In this document: piece by piece, positions 1 to 4,522 of the stretch
Numbering within the stretch: the stretch's first letter is position 1
How the letters are laid out: each line of letters starts with the position of its first letter
NCBI GenBank assembly: GCA_030152425.1
Contig: JASLJP010000199.1
Location: 1-7,622 of the forward strand
DNA from: Aquirhabdus sp.
GTDB lineage: Bacteria; Pseudomonadota; Gammaproteobacteria; Pseudomonadales; Moraxellaceae
Direction: 5' to 3'
Length of the DNA stretch: 7,622 nucleotides
Notes under the pieces: model-generated
Databases searched by the model: none
Told to the model about the DNA's origin: nothing
What the model saw: the letters and a program-made list of their open reading frames with translations, nothing else
Made by a program: the position numbers and the translations under genes

Positions 1-45
1 CAATCCCCAGCCGATCAAGGCGAAAAAGATAACCCCGAATATCAC
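1..45 (-). CDS. 5' end of a small hydrophobic membrane protein (possible DUF3325), runs off the window
   Basis: Only the first 15 codons are present, reading MIFGVIFFALIGWGL from a GTG start at 45-43. This is strongly hydrophobic and looks like the first membrane helix of an inner-membrane protein. The GTG overlaps the TGA stop of the upstream PepSY gene (GTGA, 45-42), which is typical of translational coupling, and a GGGGTGG stretch lies just upstream as a possible ribosome binding site. Receptor, DUF3649 and PepSY genes are often followed by a DUF3325 gene in proteobacterial iron-uptake operons, so that is the favoured guess. It rests on gene order and hydrophobicity only, because the fragment is too short for a family assignment. 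Confidence 0.45.
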   Translation of the reverse strand, partial: MIFGVIFFALIGWGL

Positions 46-1607
46 TGCACCACCCCATGATGTTTTTTGCTGCGATGACGCAGCGCCAAAGCAGAGGCCG
101 GCCGCCACAGTCGCCAAGCGGTCAGCAGGAACAACAGCCCCAGCCCCAACACCGTCAGCTCCAGCCCCGCCAGCACCCACTGGCCATTCCGCAGTGTGCT
201 GGGCAATGCCGCCTCGGGTACGGTCAGCACGCTGACCAAAGGTAATGACAAATAGGCCAGCGCCAGCACCGTCATCAGCTCCCGCCAGCCCTGCTGCCAC
301 GTCCGCAGCAAGGCATACAGCAGCGCCAGCCCCCAGACCGCAAAGAACACCTGCACCTCCATGTCACCACGGCCTTTGAGATCCACCGCCAGCAGGCGAT
401 TGGCCAGCAGGTACGTGCCCATCGCCAGCGGCAGCCCGACGATGGCGGCGATATTGAGCCGCTCGACCAGATAGTGGCCAAACGGCGTCTTACCCGCCTG
501 TATATGTTTGGCGCGGCGCTTGACCGTCCACAGGATCAACCCCGTGCCGATCATCGCGCAGCCCAGCAGCCCCGAGGCAAACAGCGCCCAGCGCAGCCCA
601 ATGCCCGCAAAGTGCGCCTCATGCAGGCCATAGATCACCCCGCCGGTCACGGTCATGGTGCTGCTGCTATGCATCTTGGGCGCAGGCGCGCCGGTATTGG
701 CATCAAACGCCAGCTCCGCACCGGTACGCGCATTGATCTGCGCGCCCGCGCGACGGGTAAAGTTCACCACCGCCTGATCGGTATTCGGTTTGTCCACCTC
801 GATACTGCCGATTGGCGCGCCATCCTGCCAAGCGCGCGTGGCCTGCTCGATCGACGGCAGCAACGCTGGCATCGTGGCGGGTAACGGCGCAGCTCGCACC
901 GCAGGCTTGACCCCATGGCCGATCTCTTCAAAAAACGTGGTGAAATCCGCGCCATATTTCGCGTTAATACCATACGGCATATACAGATAAAAAAAGATCG
1001 CCAGACCCGTATAGGTGATCATCAGGAAAAACGGCAGCGCCATCACCCCCGCCAGATTGTGAAAATCCAGCCACGAGCGTTGGCCTTTATTCGGCCTAAA
1101 GGTAAAGAAATCCTTAAAGAATTTCTTATGGGTGATCACGCCACTGATCAGCGCCAGCAGCATAAACATCGCCGCGATACCGACGATGATCGAACCTAAG
1201 CCGGACGGAAACCCATACAGCTGATAATGAAAGCGATAAAAGAAATCGCCGCCCTGGCTGTCGCGCACCTGCAGCTTGTCGCCGGTCAGCGCATTAAAGC
1301 GGCCATTCTGATAGCCGCCCGATTGCTCCTGCCAAAACGCATCGATCACCGGCGAGCGCGGCGTAGGCAGCGACGCATACCAAAACTTGGCATCCGGTGC
1401 GACGCGCGCCATCGCCGCCAGCGCGACCACCGCCGATTGGGCAGGCGCAGGCACCACGCCTTGGGTCTCGGGCATCATCCACTGGCTGATCTCGGACTTA
1501 AAATACGACGCCGTACCGGTCATAAAGATCGCCAGCACCAGCCAGCCCAGAGACAAGCCTACCCACGTATGTAGCCACGCCATCGACTGCCGAAAACTAC
1601 CTTTCAT
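42..1607 (-). CDS. PepSY-associated TM-helix protein, putative inner-membrane ferrisiderophore reductase
   Basis: This 521-residue inner-membrane protein has about eight predicted helices, near residues 16-35, 138-158, 184-207, 340-361, 385-403, 418-436, 444-463 and 478-498. Two large, probably periplasmic regions follow helices 1 and 3. Family marks are the N-terminal LHTWVGL segment, DFHNLAGV at residue 183, LHEAHFAG (His329, His332) and HYLVERLN. His13, His127, His160, His183, His329 and His332 all lie next to membrane segments. Members such as FoxB and FpvG reduce ferric siderophores at the inner membrane, and FoxB uses hemes bound by such histidines. A reductase role here is inferred from family and context. 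ATG 1607 is chosen because it overlaps the DUF3649 stop as ATGA and follows a GGTGGG site. An upstream extension to 1709 is open but would run through DUF3649 coding sequence. The C-terminus is basic. Confidence 0.88.
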   Translation of the reverse strand: MKGSFRQSMAWLHTWVGLSLGWLVLAIFMTGTASYFKSEISQWMMPETQGVVPAPAQSAVVALAAMARVAPDAKFWYASLPTPRSPVIDAFWQEQSGGYQNGRFNALTGDKLQVRDSQGGDFFYRFHYQLYGFPSGLGSIIVGIAAMFMLLALISGVITHKKFFKDFFTFRPNKGQRSWLDFHNLAGVMALPFFLMITYTGLAIFFYLYMPYGINAKYGADFTTFFEEIGHGVKPAVRAAPLPATMPALLPSIEQATRAWQDGAPIGSIEVDKPNTDQAVVNFTRRAGAQINARTGAELAFDANTGAPAPKMHSSSTMTVTGGVIYGLHEAHFAGIGLRWALFASGLLGCAMIGTGLILWTVKRRAKHIQAGKTPFGHYLVERLNIAAIVGLPLAMGTYLLANRLLAVDLKGRGDMEVQVFFAVWGLALLYALLRTWQQGWRELMTVLALAYLSLPLVSVLTVPEAALPSTLRNGQWVLAGLELTVLGLGLLFLLTAWRLWRPASALALRHRSKKHHGVVQ

Positions 1608-1903
1608 AATCCCACCGCCCGCATCGCATAACAGCCCGCTACCAACAGCAGCGTCGGCAGCCCCACACCGATCCATGCGCCCCACGCCGTGCGCGCGGCA
1701 AACACCCACAGCACCGCCAGCACAAACACCACATAGCTCAGCAGACTGGCCAGATAAACCGCCTCAGCACGCACCATCGGCAAGGCCAGCGTCAGAAACA
1801 CCGTACTCGACGCCGCCAAGGCATAGCCGCCAAAAACTGCCGCCAGACAGCGCGACAGCACCATCCAGCGGTAGGTAGATTTAGGACTTAAGGTCAGTTT
1901 CAT
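1604..1903 (-). CDS. DUF3649 small inner-membrane protein of an iron-uptake operon
   Basis: This 99-residue protein has three predicted membrane helices, near residues 15-40, 47-69 and 75-95. The RCLAAVFGGYALA segment, the RAEAVYLASLLSY segment and the VLWVFAARTAW segment resemble DUF3649, a family found almost only beside TonB-dependent siderophore receptors and PepSY-TM proteins. Its biochemical role is not established; a helper of the adjacent reductase is a reasonable inference. The ATG at 1903 lies one base after the receptor stop (TGATATG). The only ribosome-site candidate is weak and lies inside the receptor's last codons, so translation probably depends on ribosomes arriving from the receptor gene. 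Its own stop overlaps the next start as ATGA. Confidence 0.85.
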   Translation of the reverse strand: MKLTLSPKSTYRWMVLSRCLAAVFGGYALAASSTVFLTLALPMVRAEAVYLASLLSYVVFVLAVLWVFAARTAWGAWIGVGLPTLLLVAGCYAMRAVGL

Positions 1904-1904
1904 A

Positions 1905-4097
1905 TCAGTATTTAAACTTCACACCGAGGGTATAGTTGGCCGGCGCGCCATAGTAGCCCTGCGCATCGGGAAAGCTGTTGAGATACTTGGTATTGGTCAC
2001 GTTATCCGCGTTGAGCTGCAGCGCGAGATTTTTGTTGATCTCGTAGCTGGCCATCAGGTTGAGCAGCGCATAGGCCTTCTGCCGAATCGTGCCGCTATAC
2101 GGCACCGGCGTCGTGCCGACATAGGTCACGCCATCGACATCCAGCGACACCTTGTCCTGCCACGTCACACCCGCACCGACCTTCAGTGCTGGCAAACTGG
2201 CAAACTGATAAGTCAACAAGCTGTTAAACACATTCGACGGCATATAGGTGCGCGTCTTGGCACCGGTCTTTTTGTCTTCCGACTGCACATGGGTAAAGCC
2301 CGCCGACAGGTTGATCTGATCATTGATCTTACCCGCCAGTGTCAGCTCGACCCCGCGCGCCTGCAGATCGCCCACCTCATAGCGTTTTTGCAGCGCCGAC
2401 ATATCGGAGGCACGCAGCGGGAAATTCTTTTGCAGCGTGTCAAACAGCGCCACCGAGCCGGTCAGCTTGTCCGCCAGCCAACTGCTCTTTACCCCCAGCT
2501 CAAAGCCACGTCCATCCACCGCCGGAATCAGCTTGCCCGTAGTATCCGCGCCCGACTGCGGGCGGAAAATGGTGCTGTAGCTGGTGTACAGCGTGTACTG
2601 CGGCGTCAGGTTATAGGTCAGCGCCGCATACGGCAGCACCTTGCTGCGGTCATAGAAATTATCGGTGCCAAAGCTATTGCCGTCGCTCTTCGCCTCGGTA
2701 TAGTTGGCGCCCAGCAGCAAACGCAGATCATCATTCAGATGCAGACGCGTTGCCGCATAGACCGAGCTGATCGACTGCTGATAGTCCGCCATCGAGAACT
2801 TATCGGTATTCGGGGTAAACACCGGCATGGCAAATTGACCATCCCAGTTATGCCAGTTGATCACCGGTGTATCCAGCGTGCCTTCCGAGCGATACTTGCT
2901 CACGCTGTACGACCAGCTCGCACCGATCACCGCATCATGGCGCTGACCGAGCAGCGAGTAAGTGCCCTTGGCATTGATGTCCGCCATCTTCTGATTTTCA
3001 TTGGTCAGATAGATATACGGCAGCGCGCCCACGCCATTGCCCGCCTTATCAGGCACCCCGTAGTAGTACAGCAGATACGAATCTTCGTCGGTCTTGACGT
3101 AGTTATAGGTCGCGGTCAGTGACCAGTCGCCGATCAGCTTTTGCTTGAGTTCGATAAAACTATTGCTGGTCTTTTTATCCCACTTCACCCAGTCAGGAAT
3201 CGGGTTATAGCTGCGTTTGTAGCTCAGTTGTTTACCATCGGCATCGATCAGCGGAAGCGCGCCCCAGTTGTTACCCTGCGGCTGGTTGTTTTGATACAGG
3301 CTGCCGATGGTCAGCAAGGTCGAGTCCCCCAGATCCGCCTCCAGCACGCCCGACACCACATATTTTTGCTTGCTGTAATTGTCGAGGTAATAGTCGCCAT
3401 CCTGCCCCGCCACCACCAGACGACCGCGCAGGCCACCCTCCGGGGTAATGCTGCCCGACACATCACCTTCGATGCGGCGCGTGTTCCACGAGCCATAGCT
3501 GATACCGCCCGACGCCTGCAGATCCTTGGTCGGACGCTTGCGGATAAAGTTCACCGTCGCCCCCGGCTCACCGAGTGACGCAGTCAGGCCATTGGCACCC
3601 TTGATCACCTCGATACGGTCATACACCGCCGTGTCGATATCACCGGTTTGATAGTTATAGCCCTCAAACGGCATGCCCATGCCATCGATCTGAAAGGTCG
3701 AAATCTCCGAACCGCGCGAGCTATAGCTGGTACGCTCCGTCTCTTGGTTCTGCACTACCACCCCCGGCGTCGCCGCCAGCACCGCACGCTGATTGGTCAG
3801 GCCAAAGTCCGCGATCTGCTGCGCCGTGACCACCGCCACCGTCTGCGGCGTCTCGATCAGCGCCATGTTCAGCTTGGTCGCCGAGCTACTGCGTTTCACG
3901 GTATAGGCGCGGGTCTTTTCTGAAGCGCCATCACGCGTCACCTTGACCTTCACCGCTGTCAGCGTCGTCGTGCCATCCGCCCCCACCGTCGCCTGCTCCG
4001 CCGCATGGTCGTCCCCCTCATGCGCCACCACCCCCTGCGCCCACGCCATCGCCACACACAGCGCCGTCAACCGAAAACCCGCCTTCGCCATACCCAT
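1905..4097 (-). CDS. TonB-dependent ferric-siderophore receptor (outer membrane)
   Basis: This 730-residue outer-membrane receptor imports ferric siderophore using TonB-ExbBD energy. Residues 1-25 form a signal peptide with likely cleavage before HEGDDHAAE. A TonB-box-like TLTAVKV lies at residues 45-51. The plug spans about 76-189, starting at IETPQTVAVVTAQQI, continuing with TPGVVVQ and SSRG, and ending with the siderophore-receptor signature RIEVIKGANGL...GEPGATVNFIRKRP. The beta-barrel fills the rest and ends in the aromatic residue Tyr, as BAM substrates do. No STN domain precedes the plug, so it should transport without signalling to an anti-sigma factor. Family resemblance is to the FhuE/FpvA/FoxA-like hydroxamate and mixed receptors; the actual siderophore cannot be read from sequence. 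ATG 4097 is chosen because AGGAG (4105-4109) lies 7 bases upstream and it gives a clean signal peptide; ATG 4091 is an alternative. The open frame extends to 4166 without a ribosome site. Confidence 0.95.
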   Translation of the reverse strand: MGMAKAGFRLTALCVAMAWAQGVVAHEGDDHAAEQATVGADGTTTLTAVKVKVTRDGASEKTRAYTVKRSSSATKLNMALIETPQTVAVVTAQQIADFGLTNQRAVLAATPGVVVQNQETERTSYSSRGSEISTFQIDGMGMPFEGYNYQTGDIDTAVYDRIEVIKGANGLTASLGEPGATVNFIRKRPTKDLQASGGISYGSWNTRRIEGDVSGSITPEGGLRGRLVVAGQDGDYYLDNYSKQKYVVSGVLEADLGDSTLLTIGSLYQNNQPQGNNWGALPLIDADGKQLSYKRSYNPIPDWVKWDKKTSNSFIELKQKLIGDWSLTATYNYVKTDEDSYLLYYYGVPDKAGNGVGALPYIYLTNENQKMADINAKGTYSLLGQRHDAVIGASWSYSVSKYRSEGTLDTPVINWHNWDGQFAMPVFTPNTDKFSMADYQQSISSVYAATRLHLNDDLRLLLGANYTEAKSDGNSFGTDNFYDRSKVLPYAALTYNLTPQYTLYTSYSTIFRPQSGADTTGKLIPAVDGRGFELGVKSSWLADKLTGSVALFDTLQKNFPLRASDMSALQKRYEVGDLQARGVELTLAGKINDQINLSAGFTHVQSEDKKTGAKTRTYMPSNVFNSLLTYQFASLPALKVGAGVTWQDKVSLDVDGVTYVGTTPVPYSGTIRQKAYALLNLMASYEINKNLALQLNADNVTNTKYLNSFPDAQGYYGAPANYTLGVKFKY

Positions 4098-4180
4098 ACC
4101 ACCACTCCTAAAACCCAATTGAAAACAAACTAAACCCAAAACCAAAACCACAAAACTCGTGAACACACACCACCTCGTTG
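4098..4180 (-). other. G/U-rich 5' leader of the receptor mRNA
   Basis: Read on the minus strand, the stretch between the Fur-box region and the receptor start is very rich in G and T and almost free of C, with repeated units such as GGTTTTGGTTTTGGGTTT. It would form most of the 5' untranslated leader if transcription starts near the Fur box. Nothing in it looks like a known riboswitch. Such an unstructured G/U-rich leader could bind an sRNA or an RNA chaperone, or form a weak two-tier quadruplex; that is speculation. Confidence 0.35.
4105..4109 (-). promoter_or_regulatory. Ribosome binding site of the siderophore receptor
   Basis: AGGAG on the minus strand lies 7 bases before ATG 4097 and 13 before ATG 4091. 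It therefore decides the start in favour of 4097 and excludes the in-frame codon at 4166. Confidence 0.8.
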
Positions 4181-4189
4181 CACATGCAA
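4178..4189. repeat. Short palindrome TTGCA-CA-TGCAA next to the Fur box
   Basis: Two 5-base arms, TTGCA and TGCAA, are separated by CA. The element sits two bases from the Fur box on the side facing the receptor gene. Its position suits a second operator at the receptor promoter, but no regulator can be named from the sequence and a 12-base palindrome can arise by chance. Confidence 0.3.
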
Positions 4190-4191
4190 AC

Positions 4192-4210
4192 GATAATGAT
4201 AACGATTCTT
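4192..4210 (-). promoter_or_regulatory. Fur box upstream of the siderophore-uptake operon
   Basis: GATAATGATAACGATTCTT matches the 19-base Fur consensus GATAATGATAATCATTATC at 15 of 19 positions, with the first 11 identical. Seen as hexamers, 4189-4206 reads AACGAT-AATGAT-AACGAT, the repeated unit that Fur dimers recognise. It lies about 95 bases upstream of the receptor start, with no other gene between, so iron-dependent repression of the whole minus-strand operon is the natural reading. I see no convincing -35/-10 pair, but the box is AT-rich and probably overlaps the promoter. The divergent plus-strand gene starts about 280 bases away, so Fur control of that gene is less likely. Confidence 0.8.
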
Positions 4211-4239
4211 GTTTGATATAGTATCGGAAATGTAGCAGA

Positions 4240-4300
4240 GGGGCAAGGGGTTGGGGTGAATACTGGGGAGGGGTTTCGGGGGTGGAGGAGTGGGCGGGGG
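4240..4300 (+). other. G-tract cluster, potential G-quadruplex
   Basis: The plus strand carries G-runs at 4240-4243, 4247-4250, 4253-4256, 4265-4268, 4270-4273, 4278-4282, 4292-4294 and 4296-4300. Loops between the first four runs are 3, 2 and 8 bases, and the next loops are 1 and 4 bases, so several overlapping three- or four-tier quadruplexes are possible. The tract lies in non-coding DNA between the Fur box and the sensor gene. It would be on the non-template strand for the sensor gene and the template strand for the receptor operon. The folding potential follows from the pattern; any regulatory role is inferred. Confidence 0.5.
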
Positions 4301-4450
4301 AGGATGCTTGGAGGTCTGGCAGTCTATTGGGGCGGGGACGCCCTCAAAGCCGCCGACCAAGTAGCGACTAAATAAACGACTACCCACCCCACCCAAACAC
4401 CTACTCCATCACAAAAAATAGTCCTTTTAAGCCCTTATCAATACTGTTAC
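4301..4450. other. Intergenic stretch with no supported gene
   Basis: No reading frame here has a ribosome site or family-like sequence. The stretch shifts from G-rich to C/A-rich (CCCACCCCACCC near 4383-4394, which could pair with the upstream G-tracts) and then to an AT-rich segment from about 4410. CGACTA occurs twice, at 4365-4370 and 4377-4382, 12 bases apart, which is too short to interpret. Confidence 0.5.
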
Positions 4451-4453
4451 ATT
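4425..4453 (+). promoter_or_regulatory. Weak sigma70-type promoter candidate for the sensor gene
   Basis: TTTTAA (4425-4430) and TACATT (4448-4453) are separated by 17 bases. Each matches its consensus hexamer only partly (3 of 6 and 4 of 6). The spacing and the AT-rich setting just upstream of the gene are the main support. Confidence 0.25.
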
Positions 4454-4462
4454 GCGTAATGT
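4449..4462. repeat. Near-palindrome ACATT-GCGT-AATGT at the candidate promoter
   Basis: Five-base inverted arms flank a 4-base core. The element overlaps the candidate -10 hexamer and lies about 30 bases before the sensor start. It is compatible with a small dimeric operator, but no regulator can be identified and it could be chance. Confidence 0.3.
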
Positions 4463-4480
4463 CACCCACAGGACTTGGGA

Positions 4481-4522
4481 ATGGAACAAGATGCAAGGGA
4501 TAATGCATTGGTTACAGCATAA
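4481..4522 (+). CDS. Possible 13-codon upstream ORF overlapping the sensor start
   Basis: An ATG at 4481 opens the 13-residue frame MEQDARDNALVTA, ending with TAA at 4520-4522. It has a better-placed ribosome site (CAGGA at 4469-4473, 7 bases upstream) than the sensor gene's own ATG at 4491, which it overlaps in another frame. It may be a leader peptide tuning sensor translation or a chance frame. Nothing in the peptide is recognisable. Confidence 0.2.
   Translation: MEQDARDNALVTA

Noticed and set aside
1608..1709. N-terminal extension of the PepSY protein to an upstream start at 1709
   Set aside because: It would overlap DUF3649 by about 100 bases and put a Cys/Gly-rich stretch before the first membrane helix. 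The ATGA junction at 1607 is a far better start.
2289..3122. A 277-codon open frame on the plus strand, antisense to the receptor gene
   Set aside because: It lies wholly inside the receptor gene on the opposite strand, has Arg/His/Ile-rich low-complexity composition typical of a shadow frame, and shows no family-like motif.
4098..4166. Longer receptor start at 4166, giving a second hydrophobic N-terminus
   Set aside because: AGGAG lies between this codon and ATG 4097, which has ideal spacing and gives a standard signal peptide.
4317..4332. Possible sigma54 promoter (TGGCA...TTGG)
   Set aside because: The -12 element has GG where GC is required, and it sits about 160 bases from the nearest start.
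4365..4382. Direct repeat CGACTA, twice, 12 bases apart
   Set aside because: Six bases repeated once is well within chance and no site or mobile-element end accompanies it.
4130..4396. An 88-codon minus-strand frame across the intergenic region, with a run of prolines
   Set aside because: The prolines come from reading the complement of the G-tracts. There is no ribosome site and it crosses the Fur box and the receptor leader.
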